A stretch of DNA of 64,000 bases. Origin: Anoplolepis gracilipes (Eukaryota > Arthropoda > Insecta > Hymenoptera > Formicidae). Made by a program: the position numbers and the translations under genes. The stretch covers positions 9,822,501 to 9,886,500 of the forward strand of contig NC_132982.1 in assembly GCF_047496725.1 (NCBI RefSeq). Direction: 5' to 3'. Numbering within the stretch: position 1 is the first letter of the stretch; every line of letters begins with the position of its first letter. Under the pieces are notes generated by a model. That model did no database searches and was not told where the DNA came from. It saw only the letters and a list, made by a program, of their open reading frames with translations. Shown one piece after another: positions 11,789 through 23,487 of the stretch.

Positions 11789-12730
11789 TCTCTACCTTTT
11801 TCTCTCTCCTTGGCTTTCTTCAGGGCGCGAGGGAGACTTTTTCTAAAGCTCTCGTAAAGAATTTAGCAAGTTAGTTTCATGAAAAGTGCACAGGCGGGTT
11901 TATATGTTTCCTGCAAATATATTCAATACGTGACCCGATGGCGCGCGGCAAAGTTTCGCTCGCGATTGTCGAGCGAGAAGGGGATGCAACGGAGCTAAAG
12001 CCGAAACTCAAACAACCGTTGATCGCCAAGTCGGTAAACACTTTTCATCGAGTCGTTCCAAATCCTATTTTGAAAAAAGTCTCACGTAAACGGATAGGTA
12101 GGTAGATGGACGTACTACGCGGACGTTTGGCCCGCGCGCGATGTATGTGTATCCAAATAAAAAAATAAAAAAAAAACTATAAGAACGAGATCACCCCGTG
12201 ATCACGACGCTCCGTGTTTGCCCATCGCCCGTGCGAGGAAAAAGTTCCAACTCCCCGGCACCGGCGCGGCCAGCGAGAAAGAAAGAATCCGCGATCCTCG
12301 ATAAACTCGGATGGAACGTGACGCGAAGGAATTAATCCCTTAGGCATAGCGCGTGGCATGAGAACGAAATAGATGTAGAATTGTACATTGTATATTAGTC
12401 ACGATGATTATTGTCAAATTTTCCAACACTTGCTAATTGTAGGAATAAAGACTCTTATTTACTACAGGTAATATTACAGTTGTGAAATATATAATACATG
12501 TATATTAAAAATGTCGACTTTCCACGTCTTCCGGTTGAAGGGGCTGAGGATGAAATAAACAACAGGGCACATTTATAAAGGCAGAAATGGCAAATTTTAT
12601 TGATTGATCGTAGCGATCGGTCGTTTGATTGGCTGGTACAAGATTAGTTTGACAGATCGGTGGATCAGCTGTTTATTTCGACGAATCGTCATCGTGACGT
12701 CGCGTCCGGGTGGACGACGAGGATGTTGTT

Positions 12731-12770
<40 letters not shown>

Positions 12771-12801
12771 CGAATAATGGCTAGAGACGAAAGATCCCTT
12801 T
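10489..12801. other. Intergenic spacer between cuticle genes 2 and 3
   Basis: It holds (TA)n runs (about 10620-10641, 10910-10928, 11550-11570), an A-rich stretch at 10875-10895, (CT)n at 11757-11783 and (GA)n at 12735-12767. The overlapping frames at 10956-11410 on both strands show no domain or signal peptide. No gene is supported. Confidence 0.6.
12596..12601 (-). terminator. Candidate poly(A) signal of cuticle gene 3
   Basis: AATAAA on the minus strand, about 200 bp past the stop codon of the gene ending at 12802. Confidence 0.45.
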
Positions 12802-13122
12802 TCAGTGAAGAGCGAGGACGGGAGCGTGGGCAGCGTAGGCGATGGGCGCAGCGTGGGTCAAGACCGGCGCGGCGGCAACGACCGGGGCGGCCTTGAGGAC
12901 CGGGGCGGCGACGACAGGCGCGATAGGGGCTGCCACGAGCGGGCTCTTGACAGACACCTTGTAAGTGTTGGCGTAGCTGGTGGCGAGCGGGACGGCGTGG
13001 GCGACCGCTACGGGTGCCGCGACGACCGGCGCCGCGTGGAGAGCGGGTGCAGCCAGGTAGCCGGGTTCCGGAGCAGCCGTGGCGCAGGCCAACGCGGCGA
13101 GGAGAGCGACCAGCTTGTACAT
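12802..13122 (-). CDS. Ala/Val/Pro-rich cuticular protein, 106 aa, single coding exon
   Basis: The frame is open from ATG at 13122 to TGA at 12802-12804. The signal peptide is MYKLVALLAALACATA, followed by PEPGYLAAPALHAAPVVAAP. The rest consists of AAPV, APVL and AYAAHAPV motifs around one less repetitive stretch (VPLATSYANTYKVSVKSP). That ATSYANTYK segment recurs almost exactly in the 168-aa gene at 20223-22742 (PVATSYANTYK), so the two are paralogous in part. No intron interrupts the signal peptide, unlike genes 1, 2 and 5. Role: a secreted structural component of cuticle, inferred from composition. Confidence 0.88.
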   Translation of the reverse strand: MYKLVALLAALACATAAPEPGYLAAPALHAAPVVAAPVAVAHAVPLATSYANTYKVSVKSPLVAAPIAPVVAAPVLKAAPVVAAAPVLTHAAPIAYAAHAPVLALH

Positions 13123-13185
13123 GATGGTTGCGGATCGAGTTGCTTCGTACTACTTCGGAGCGGAGTGCTGAAGAGCGAATGGTGC

Positions 13186-13214
13186 CTGAACACGGCGTCT
13201 AGGACCCCTTATAT
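13186..13214 (-). promoter_or_regulatory. TATA box and initiator of cuticle gene 3
   Basis: ATATAAG (13208-13214, minus strand) and TTCAGG about 27 bp downstream. The ATG follows after about 64 nt. Confidence 0.6.
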
Positions 13215-14016
13215 CCGTCGAGGCTGACCTCTCCCACTTTCCTTCTCGCAGCCAAGCCTCCGGCGGCACCCGGTCCCGGCGGCGATTCCTTGTTGCCTTC
13301 CTCATGCGCCCGCGCCCGCTCCCGCTCGCGCTCGCGCTCGCATCGTCGTTCCCTGATGCTTGTTTTTTGCCGCGCCAGCCGCGGAGGAGCACTGCCAAGG
13401 ACTACCAATCGTGTTGGCGGGCCCTTCACCGTACGGCCAGCGTATATCGCGCGCGACGCCACGTAGCCTCGACGTAGAGAGACGTAATTGTCGATCATCG
13501 TTTTGTCTCTTGGAGAAGGACACGCGAGATGCTCGAAAGGGTGACCGTGATTATCCATGGCCTTATCTCTCCGGGCTTTCTTTGTTCGCGCTAGCCTACA
13601 TAGGTGTATATAATAGGTGTATATACGCCATGCTCGAACCAAGGTTCAATGACATAGCCTCCGGCTATCGAGCGTCAAATTCTTCATTTCGATATATCCG
13701 GAACAATCGTACATAATTATTAAGCGATCTATCGCGCGCGTATATTGATTATTTATTCCAGCCAATTAAGAGGCCCAAAATATTTGCTCAGATTGCCTCG
13801 AGCGACAACAACGGTCAGGTCAATGCTTGTCACTTCCTCGATTAATTCTTCACGTACAACAATTTAATGGTCGTTTTTTTTTGTTTTTTTTTTAATTGAT
13901 GGTATCCCACAGAGGAAACGCGATTGGAATTTTTCTTTGTCGAATTTTATTTCCAATTATTGCAAATAATTTAATATACATGTATATACTTAATAATATT
14001 TTTGAACAATTAAAAT

Positions 14017-14087
<71 letters not shown>

Positions 14088-15780
14088 CAGCCATTATACT
14101 GGTGGAATCTCGGTTAAAATTATTAATCCGTTCGCGTAAAGTCCGCTTTCAGGTTGTTTACCCTGACTTTGGTCGTTTAGAAGGCACAACGCTTTTCTTC
14201 CTCTTTGTACTTTAGCCCATTTTAATACTTGTGAATTACAACGATTTACGAGCTGGGTCGCCTTGCTCGCGGGTTTCTCTCTCGGCAGTCGAGCGGTTTT
14301 ATTCTACGCTCCGTACGTTGTTTTAATAAACATATATGTTTACACAATATATAACAACTTTCTCGAAAGTCTTTCAACTAAAAAATTTTTTTCAAACTTC
14401 TCGATATATCTCTTACTTGGGAATAATTCATAAAAGATTAAACTTTTCTCGATTACACAATTTTTTTCTTTCTTTCTTTTTAATAATTTATATCAATTTT
14501 TTTATCTAATTTAAACGTATTTCTATAAATACTGATTGATTGTTTTTCTCTCTTTCTTTTTCTCGAAACCAAAATTTATTTACACTTTCGGAGATTTTCT
14601 CTACCATTCGAAGTAATTTCTAGAATTTTTCTTTGTTTCTTGATTTTCATGCTTCCCTTGATAAATGATCCAATAACGCAGATTGAACGCCTGCGTACAT
14701 TACGACGACGAAACAGGTCGCAAAGACTAGAATCGCAGGGAAACAGATCGGCAGGAGGGAAGGGGAGGGGAGAGGAGACATTATTGTGACACAAGTCGCG
14801 AAAGTAGATGCTCGACTTGCACAATTTCGTGCAACGCACTTTGCATACGACACAACGTGTAATATGGTATATGAGTGTGCGTGCGTGCGTGCGTGTGTGC
14901 GTGTGTGCGTATGTGTTTGTCCTTTTCTCCGCTTGTGCGTTACGCAGATTGTCGTCATCTTTGCGAAATCACGCATCACGTCAATGACAATGCGTGACAG
15001 TTTGCACTGACGAAAATCGCAGCAACTCCGGTGAACCGTGACAGGTGTCGGGGACCGCCTAGACGTACGGTAACATCAACTATCGACCGCTTCTATACGC
15101 AACCGCGTGTGCGTGCGGCATAAAATATTATGCGTCATTACACAAGGTGCATCCTGTCTCAATATCTCTTTCTCTTTCTGTTTTTTTATCACCCTGCGTT
15201 GATAAATTGCGACACATGTCAGCCTGATGTATTAAAATTTCACAACGACGTGTCCCGTAATATATTCGATCGAAATCTATAATGTATAGCTCTATAGATG
15301 ATTTATATATTCCATATATATATATATTTAATTTATTATGAAATTAACGAATTAATCATTTATTTCCGCGATCAAGCATTATGTAATTATTTACATTTGG
15401 CAAACCATTGTTACAGCCGTTAATTTTATATAGTAGATTATTTCCTCATCAGAGAGTTGTGCTATATATATATATATATATATATATTGATTCACATATA
15501 CAAAGCGCAATATTGTTGAAACGGGTACGATAACGATTTATAATCGAAAATTATACGATATTCGATTACCCAATTTATCGATCATCGAAACACCGCCCTT
15601 CTCTGCTCCTCCTGTTTCGTTCGTCTTTTTAAAGCGGTCTAACAATAAGTGTCTCGTACGGTAAATTTCGAATTGCGGAAGACCTTGGCCCACGAGTGTA
15701 GAGACTCAACTACTTTGAAATGGCGAGGTGGAACCATAGAGAGAACCTGTTCCTTTTCTCGCGTAAGGGGGATTTGGCGC
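13215..15780. other. Divergent intergenic region between cuticle genes 3 and 4
   Basis: Cuticle genes 3 (minus) and 4 (plus) point away from each other, so this 2.6-kb stretch is upstream of both. It holds a compound (TA)n(TG)n microsatellite at 14020-14087, a GTGC/GTGT run at about 14876-14910, and a (TA)n run near 15464-15487. Frames at 13150-13716 and 14576-15010 are shadows without motifs. Confidence 0.6.
14020..14087. repeat. Compound (TA)n(TG)n microsatellite
   Basis: About 47 bp of TA repeats run directly into about 20 bp of GT repeats. Confidence 0.95.
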
Positions 15781-15820
15781 TATAAAAATGTGGCCGAGAA
15801 ACGGATCTCGATATCAGAGC
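15781..15820 (+). promoter_or_regulatory. TATA box and initiator of cuticle gene 4
   Basis: TATAAAAA at 15781-15788 and a TATCAGAG initiator near 15812-15819, 35 bp apart. The ATG is at 15882. Confidence 0.65.
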
Positions 15821-15881
15821 CGCAAGTCGTTGGTGCAAGACATACATTCTCGAGTCTAGAAGAAGAAGTCCTCGTCTCACG

Positions 15882-16187
15882 ATGTTCAAGCTCGCCGTAC
15901 TCTTCGCCCTCGTCTGCGTCGCCGTGGCCGCCCCGGCCCCCGGGGTCCTGACGTCCGCACCCGTGCTCGCCGCCGGGCCCGCTCTCGCCTACTCGGCGCA
16001 TCCTGCACCCCTCGTGCACGCAGCTCCGACCCTCGCCTACGCCGCTCACGCATCCCCGGCCCTCGCCTACGCCGCTCACGCATCCCCGATCGCCTACACC
16101 GCCCACGCAGCCGCCCCGCTCGCCTACTCCACGCACGCAGCAGCCCCGGTCGCTTACGCCGCCCCTGCCGTCAGCTACATCCACTGA
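15882..16187 (+). CDS. Ala/His/Tyr-rich cuticular protein, 101 aa, single coding exon
   Basis: The signal peptide is MFKLAVLFALVCVAVA. The mature chain is built from short motifs: LAYAAHASPA occurs twice in tandem, with variants such as IAYTAHAAAP, LAYSTHAAAP and VAYAAPAVSYIH. It is the only plus-strand member of the cluster. The reading frame has no intron, and the start is supported by a TATA box 100 bp upstream. The AYAAHA-type repeats are typical of insect low-complexity cuticular proteins; no other domain is present. The DNA is very GC-rich compared with its flanks. It most likely contributes to cuticle mechanics as a secreted structural protein. Confidence 0.88.
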   Translation: MFKLAVLFALVCVAVAAPAPGVLTSAPVLAAGPALAYSAHPAPLVHAAPTLAYAAHASPALAYAAHASPIAYTAHAAAPLAYSTHAAAPVAYAAPAVSYIH

Positions 16188-16341
16188 GGATGAGACTTGG
16201 TCTTCTTCTCGGAAAATCATTTTCCGACGTCAATCTTCCATCTACAGAATCGACTGACATTGCATCCCAGCAATGGCGCCCGGATGTTTCTCAGAGCATT
16301 ATAATTTTATAATATATTTGCACACACAGATACATCCATAC

Positions 16342-16344
<3 letters not shown>

Positions 16345-16405
<61 letters not shown>
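16345..16405. repeat. (TA)n microsatellite in the 3' flank of cuticle gene 4
   Basis: About 60 bp of uninterrupted TA repeats 160 bp after the stop codon, probably within the 3'UTR. Confidence 0.95.
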
Positions 16406-16407
<2 letters not shown>

Positions 16408-16417
16408 AAAGGATAAT

Positions 16418-16423
16418 AATAAA
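16418..16423 (+). terminator. Candidate poly(A) signal of cuticle gene 4
   Basis: AATAAA about 230 bp downstream of the stop at 16187. Confidence 0.4.
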
Positions 16424-19400
16424 TTAATATTTCACAATTACAAAGAATTTTCTATTTATTGTATTATATGTACGCATCTACTCGCGCCAGCCATTTATTA
16501 TCGGCGATAACGGACATTGACGTGTTAAAAACTATATGTATATGTTTTACTGAATGGAAAGTAATCCTTTTACAGTACTTGTAGGCCTCAAAGGGAATTT
16601 TAATGTCGGTCTACACCGAAACGCCCTCGGATTACACGCAAAGTTAAATGCACTTGTACATAAGTCAGAGGGCCTCCTCTCGTTACAGTTATTTTACGTA
16701 ATTTAATTTTTATTCTAAATTTCGCAATTTTAGCAGACTGCGCTAATTTGACGTTTAGATTTAAGGGAAAAATTTTTCAAACATTTTTGTAAAATATCGC
16801 GAGCTCGATGTTTTGCTCAATTTAATAGAGATTCGTCATCTACGATATTTTCAAAAAAATATTTGTCCGCTGCGTCTCGCTTGAAATAATTCTGAAAAAA
16901 AAGAAAGAAAAAAAAAAACTAGTTAGATGCTCAAACTACGTGGTTCAATATATTATGTACGTAGCATAAATATAAAAACAACGTGTTCTATATATAATAG
17001 ATAGAAATTATTGCAGAAAAAAAAAATTGCGCAAAAAAAAAATATATATATATATATACACACCTCTTTGCCAACTTTACGTAACAAAAATATGCGTATT
17101 TAATAAAGCGAATTTATATTAATAGACACATTTATGTAATTTACCGGCAAGTCTAGATCTCATTCGTAGATGACGCGTGTCTCTACGAGTTTGCAAGATT
17201 GACGAGGCTTCGCAATGAACCCGCGACACCCGTTGTAGAAAGTTGCGCGACCTTCCCGAGCGAATAAATCACATAACTCTTCTATACGCAACAACGCCCA
17301 TCGTTCATCGTAGGGACGTCACTCAAAATCTCTTACTTTGCTGATCCTGAAATAAAGCCGACCATGGCAATTTGTTATTACGCAATGCCAATGCATTACG
17401 CGTGCTCTTATTACAAGCTGTACGCAAGCTGCGGGCGATGCGTTAATTGACAGTCCATATCATATGCACGCAATGAAATTGATATCGTGTATTATATTTA
17501 TATTCGTTTTGCTAATGGGAAATATGCGAGGGATTCATTACAACGCATTCGTGCGATATCGATGGAAAGATTACGCTCGACGTTACAATGGTCTTTACAT
17601 ATTACCCTCTTTGATAAAAATTTGCATCGGTATAAATCTCAAGATAATCTCAAGTAGAGAATTATAATATTTGAATTACGAAACACAATTTTACGAAACA
17701 TATGCGAATGATGGAAAGGCTTGACTTTTTTTTTTTTTTTTTATTGATATTCCATCTTCTGCATTGCCGCAATATAATTCGAAAATATTTAGATTTAAAA
17801 TATTAATATTCAAAGACTTTCTTTCATTATCCTAATTTCTGGTATTACGATTATTTACAATAATATTTTGACTCTCAATAAATATCTGATATTTACACCA
17901 TCCACTTATACTATACGTTATATATATAATATATACCTACTCTATATTTACACTAGTCGTTTAATTAAGACTGATTAGTATTGCGACAAGTAAGGAAGTC
18001 TCGCGATTTTTTCCCTCTCTGGCAATTTCGGAAAATGGAACACGGTCGCGATCACGTTCCACGCTTTTCCACGGTCGCTAGGAGGAAATCCATTTTCGTT
18101 TTTCCGGCGCGTTATACCTTAAGGACGAACGTCGTTCACATACACGCGGATTTCTCGAGCTCTCTCGACGACTCCTTGTCGATTCACGAAAACGAGTCGT
18201 CGGCATGGGCGGAGTCCGTGAGACGACGACCCTGCTCCAATAAATCTGGAGCACGATCGCGTGCAACGATAAGTGAGAAAGTAAATAAATGAACAAGCGA
18301 GACTGTCCGCGGCCCAAACCTTTGACGTTGTAATATTTCACAAATTTCGCCACCGTACTCGACGAACGCGACGACGAAGCATAAAAGAGAAGCGCGGCCA
18401 GAGTGTGCGCGCGCGCTTTGTGTTTACTATTATATATATATATATATATATATAGTTGTATACACAACTACCGAATGTTCCTTTTCACGATGAATTTTCA
18501 GGTCAATTTAAAGTCCATTTTTTCTCGGCGTAAACGTCGAGACCAACAGTTTATAAATAATTAGTGTGAGAAAAATAAACGCTTTTTTCAAACTGAGCTT
18601 CAAAAGGGCCAACAGGCAACAAAGTTGCGCTTTTCGATTAATTTCGAATGTATTTTGCGCCAACAGATAAATAATAAGAAGTAAATAATAATAGTGTGAA
18701 AAGTTTTAAATAAAACATTTCTAAAATTTAGGAGAAATGTTTTTTTTTAATTTAAAAAATATACATATATGCGGTATATTTTAAAAATGAAAAATCTCTC
18801 TTTAGTAATATTTTGAAAAAGAAAAATCTCGCTTCTATTTAAATTGATGAAATAAACTGTAATTGAAAAAGGTTTGTTGGTTTTAAGACATCCTATATTG
18901 AGCGGGACACTGCCGGCGCAAATTAAATTTGTGTGAAACGAGAACGCATAATTCCCCGAGTGTCTCCTTTATCGATCTACCTTGAGCAGAGATGTTGACT
19001 TTAAAGAAGTCAAATCGTTTTGCAAACAGTTTGCGCGCGTGTCATGTCACGCGTATATCAAGTTAATTGTCCGGCCTTGCTTTTATTAAGATAAAAAAAT
19101 GTTTTTGAAACGTTGTGAAGATCTTTTCTTTAAATAAATTCATCGTACATAATTAAATGTTATTTTAATCAAGTGTTCGATTAAAAGCTTATATAATCAA
19201 TTACCAATTCAAATATTTTAATTCCAATATTATTTCAATATTATTTATTATAATATGTATATCAATCTGTACTTGATGATAATTAGCAAATATTGTCCTT
19301 TAAGAAAATTATTTATTCATCATTTCATTTGCAAATTCAGTACTATTTAAAAACCCTCTAGTACCTCTTTGTAAAATATTAAAATATCAAGAGGCTAAGG

Positions 19401-20222
19401 CGCAATTTTAATGAAACGAGTGCATGTTACATAAAGTATGTGTTATTACATAAAATCGAGAAATTAAAATTACGCCAAAGTAAAAGGACCAAAACGATCG
19501 GATGGTCGATCGGGATAAACAGAGTTCGCGATTGCCTCGCCTTAGCCTTGATCTACTCTTAAGCCTCGCTTCTTCTTTGCACAGACTGCTCTACCCGCTC
19601 CTCCTTCTTACCTTGCGCAATCTCTTACGTTCCGCTGGATGGACGAATGAATGGTCTAAGACGGAATATATATAAAAACCTCTAACAATCGCGTCTTCGG
19701 TCAGACGTGACGAATCTTTGCGAAGCGTAAGATCGAGATATCGATCGGTAGATCGATAGGCTTGGCTTGTCTCGCAAACTGAGTTGTTGAAGACATCATA
19801 GCGATCGCGGAAACGAGAATTATGGGCACGAGATGCAAGTAAAAAAATACGCAACGTCAAATAATATTAACATGTAAGCGCGTAGAACATCAAGGCTAAT
19901 TCACCCAACGACTAATATAATATAAATATCTGCAAGATCGTTTCTTAATCTTTTCGACGTCCTTCGGACGTTCTAGAGAACATTAAGATGGCGAGATAAT
20001 ATGTATGTGTCACGCATATGCATTTTTAGCTCTTGTAGCGCTGTTCTAATCCGCGTGTTATTGTAAGAAATCAAGACAGTGTAAAAGATGAAAATATATA
20101 TTGTAAACGTCGTATACATAGCCGATGATAAAGTTGCGGCGATACACCAGCTGTGATGTCAGCCATCACTTTGCGACGACGATTACTCTCGAAAGGCACT
20201 TTGCTTCGGCATAGTCCTAGTA
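16424..20222. other. Intergenic spacer between convergent cuticle genes 4 and 5
   Basis: It is AT-rich with A/T homopolymers and (TA)n runs (17041-17056, 18431-18452). A possible orphan core promoter lies at 19667-19705. A 67-codon frame at 17464-17667 begins with a hydrophobic signal-like stretch (KLISCIIFIFVLLMGNMRG) but has no promoter, repeats or recognisable mature sequence; I do not call it a gene. Confidence 0.55.
19667..19705 (+). promoter_or_regulatory. Possible orphan TATA/initiator core promoter
   Basis: TATATATAAAAA (about 19667-19678) is followed about 34 bp later by GGTCAGACG, the same spacing and motif pair as the cuticle promoters. The first downstream ATG (19825) opens a frame of only six codons before either a stop or a possible GT donor (TGCAA|GTAAAA). 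No coding exon could be linked to it. Confidence 0.25.
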
Positions 20223-21920
20223 TCAATGATAATATCCGTAGCCATGGCCATAGCCAAGTCCGTAACCATGGCCATATCCAAGACCGTATCCAAGACCGTG
20301 GCCGAGACCATATCCGAGACTATTTTGCACGTAGGTGACCGATGGTGGAACCGTGTATCCGTAATGACCGTAGCTCACCGCTGGTGCTGCGTAGGTTGGA
20401 GCGTAAGCCACCTTTGTGATGGCAGGTGCGGTGTACGCCAATTTGGTGATGGCAGGTGCAACGGCGAGCTTAGTGACAGTCGGAGCAACCGCGACCTGAG
20501 AAGGACAACCGCGCGTTATTTTATTTTATTTTATATTATATTATATTATATTATATTACAATATATTTAGAGACACGTGGATTCAAGGAAGCTCAATTAT
20601 ATAGAAATTTAAATTTTTAATTCAACTTTAACCGGCCATTATTTTATCACCTCTGTCTAAATTAATTATTTTAGCGAAATAATATATTGTAGAGACTAGC
20701 AGCGAAAGCGCTGTGAAAATTTTATTTTCACCGCATTTAATTTTACGCGAGAGCTCGCCTTCGTGAATTACGAGCGAATAAGACTTGAATCTTCTTCTGG
20801 CTCTTGGCCACCGTTGGCATTTTACAGCTACACGTTACGCTGATAATCCTCAACCTCGTGTCGTAACGTCCCAACGGTTACACGCCCAACGTTTCCGAGC
20901 TTACCTTGTACGTATTGGCGTAACTGGTCGCAACTGGAGCGTGTGCGTATGTGACCGCAGGTGCGATCGCTACTCCATGACCTAAGCCATAGCCGCCGTA
21001 GCCGCCGCCGTAGCCGCCGTAGCCGCCGTAGCTGCCGTAGCCGTAACCGCCGTAGCCGTAGAGTCCTCCGTAACCGGAGTAGAGACCACCGGCGGACGCG
21101 TAGGCGACGGTGGCGAGAAGAAGGAGCTGCGGTCAAATATTACATATGGCTGAAAAATATTCTTCCATTGCATTTTTAGACGCTCCACATAAATCGCGAC
21201 GAGAATTCAAAAAATCATTATTTTTATGCGAATCGCAAAATTACATATAGATTTTTTATGACATCAGACACTCAACTTGCGCACCTTGAATAATTTATAA
21301 ATTACATGTTTTAAGAAAAATTACATATAATAAAAGTTGCATAATTTCAAGAGGGCCTCTCGCATAGTATATATGCTTATAAGTGCAGGAGAGAAAAAGT
21401 AATTTGCAACGAGCAGCTACTTTTTCTGTTTTAAAAATTAATTACGTGTTTTTTTTTTTTTTTTTTTCTTTTTACATTAATTGATTTTTCTCCTTATTTT
21501 TGCGCATAAAAATATTGAGACAGGATAATTGAAAAAAAAAATGAATATTTTACGAAATATATATTTCATAGTTTATGTCAAATTAAAGTATAAAATATTT
21601 CGTATAGACTATTCAATTTTTGGATAATCTACTTTTAAAACTATTTACGTTGAATGTCGCGAAGAATTAATTTACTTATATATATAAAGAAATTGGCATC
21701 ATTTTATCCGAACCTTCAAGTCTCGGAAATATCTCCTTATAAAAATAAAAGTAGATATACTGTATGACCCTCTTGAAATTATGCAATTTTTATATGTAAC
21801 AATTTTTCATAATACGTATAATTTACAAGATATTCAAGGTGTGCAAGTGGTATCTCCCCCAGTATTATAATATCTATCTTTTCGTCAACGGAAAGTGTGT
21901 GCCAGATTATGTATTAAACG

Positions 21921-21974
<54 letters not shown>

Positions 21975-22742
21975 GTTGATAAAACTGAATAAGCAAACAA
22001 TAAAAGGCTATATTATAACGTATAAATTAGAAAAAAGTGTAATTAAGAAATGATACGTACGTACATTTTAAATTATAATTTTAAATTATAGAGGCCAATT
22101 ATAAAATAAATATTCTATTATGAATAAAAAATATAGAAAGATATAAAAGAAATAAATAATAACATATTTTTTACATGTTTGGAAGTTTCTACGCGAGATT
22201 ATTATAAATGACAAGATACAAAGTTTCGAAGCGAACAATTCACATCATTGTGCATAGCCTTCGGCTTTATTTACGCACATCCAGGATGATTTCAACCGCG
22301 TATCTATTCATACGATATGAATGAAACGAGCGTATTCCAGCGTGATAAAATCGCGCCCGCGGCGGCAGGTAAAGTTCATAGCAAATGTTACGGTGGATCG
22401 CCCGAGCATTTCTCACGATATTGCCAGTTGGGTCTCTCTTTCTACAGTCTGAGATAGAAATCTATACTTTAAAGCAATATTATAAAAAGCCAATTGTTAT
22501 TTTGAAAATATAATTTCTCAAGAAATTGTCTCCTCCACGCGATCACGTTTTCATTTAATATAAACGAAAGAGAAAGAAACTTCCAGAGATTCAAGAGAAT
22601 TATAAAATATCCTCTAGACACTCGTGGTGCGTTGCCTGGGAAAAATATCGCGTCTCGATATCTATACGTTTCCCCGAGAATACAAGTCCCGTCTGCGCTT
22701 TTCCTCCTCCTCCAGTACCACTTTACTCACCAGTTTGAACAT
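20223..22742 (-). CDS. Gly/Tyr-rich cuticular protein, 168 aa, three coding exons
   Basis: Exons are 22731-22742 (MFKL), 20905-21126 and 20223-20495, all joined between codons. The signal peptide is MFKLLLLLATVAYASA. The middle section (residues about 18-50) is a GYG array (GGYGYGSYGGYGGYGGGYGG). It is followed by PVATSYANTYK (shared with cuticle gene 3), TKLAVAPAITKLAYTAPAITK repeats, and a C-terminal YGLGYGHGYG array ending GYGYYH. Gly-Tyr loops and Tyr/His residues fit a sclerotised structural cuticle protein. Intron 1 (1.6 kb) contains a large inverted-repeat element (21268-21857) and a (CT)n tract. Start choice: the hydrophobic exon 2 alone lacks an ATG, and the MFKL exon ends in a perfect GTGAGT donor. 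Confidence 0.87.
21268..21857. mobile_element. Foldback/MITE-like inverted repeat in cuticle gene 5 intron 1
   Basis: The left arm (about 21268-21395) starts near CTCAACTTGCGCACCTTGAA and contains TTGCATAATTTCAAGAGGG. The right arm (about 21725-21857), reverse-complemented, reads CACTTGCACACCTTGAA ... TTGCATAATTTCAAGAGGG. The arms match over roughly 110-130 bp with scattered differences; a 330-bp AT-rich centre has no ORF. Boundaries are approximate and no target-site duplication could be fixed by eye. Confidence 0.6.
21923..21973. repeat. (CT)n microsatellite
   Basis: About 50 bp of CT repeats in intron 1 of the Gly/Tyr-rich cuticle gene. Confidence 0.95.
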
Positions 22743-22780
22743 GTTGCTCTAAGCACTTGCGATCTCTCGTCGGTACTGTG

Positions 22781-22824
22781 GACTGACTATACATCTCGCG
22801 TACCCCGCTAGATCGCTTATATAT
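22781..22824 (-). promoter_or_regulatory. TATA box and initiator of cuticle gene 5
   Basis: ATATATAAG (22816-22824, minus strand) with AGTCAGTCC about 38 bp downstream (A near 22784); the ATG is at 22742. Confidence 0.65.
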
Positions 22825-23487
22825 CCCCAGCGGATTGTTTTTACTTGCGCGCTCGCGGGCAACGGGGCACAAGGGGGATCCAAGGGGGAGAGATGCGGAA
22901 AAAAGTTTTTCCCTGCCAATAGTGGCAAGGCGAATTCGTAGGTAGGAAGGTAGGTAAACGGCAGGCCCGCGGTGTCCGACAGGGTGGGGGTGGCTTGGGT
23001 CAGACGTCAGGCGTCAGGCGTCAAGCGTCATGGGCCCCGGGACCCCGGGACCCCCGTTACGCGCTCACCTAGATCCTAGATCCTTTGCGGATGACTCGTC
23101 GCACGCGTTCTCTCCGCGGTCATTCGCGCGAAGGACAAAGCGATTATCGGCCGGGCGGGGGGGGAAAAAAAAAAAAAAGAAAGAAAAGTATCGGTTGTTC
23201 GATTCGCATCGTGAGAAAAAGCGCGTTCGCGCCACCTTGAATAGGTAGGTATACACGTGCGAACGAGCGCGAGATGAGAGAGGGAAGGAGAGACAGAGGT
23301 TTTTTTCTTCTCTCTCTCTCTCTCTTTCGTTCTTTCTTCCCATCGGGCCCCTCTGCACTCTCAATCGCTTTCTGTAATTATTCGCGCGTCTATGATCTTG
23401 TCTGTGCTCCGCGAAGCGTGAACAGAGTAACACGGGAACCTCGACCGATCGAATGTAGCACGCGGTGGTAGAGAAGAAGAGAATTCA

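Noticed and set aside
13199..13642. 147-codon minus-strand frame upstream of cuticle gene 3
   Set aside because: It overlaps the TATA box and leader of cuticle gene 3 and includes an Arg-Glu low-complexity run; no homologous motif seen.
15780..16220. 146-codon Gly/Arg-rich frame opposite cuticle gene 4
   Set aside because: It is the reverse of Ala/Pro-rich codons; no start context or motif.
17464..17667. Possible small secreted peptide
   Set aside because: The hydrophobic start resembles a signal peptide, but no promoter, cleavage-site pattern or recognisable mature peptide is present; such frames arise by chance in AT-rich DNA.
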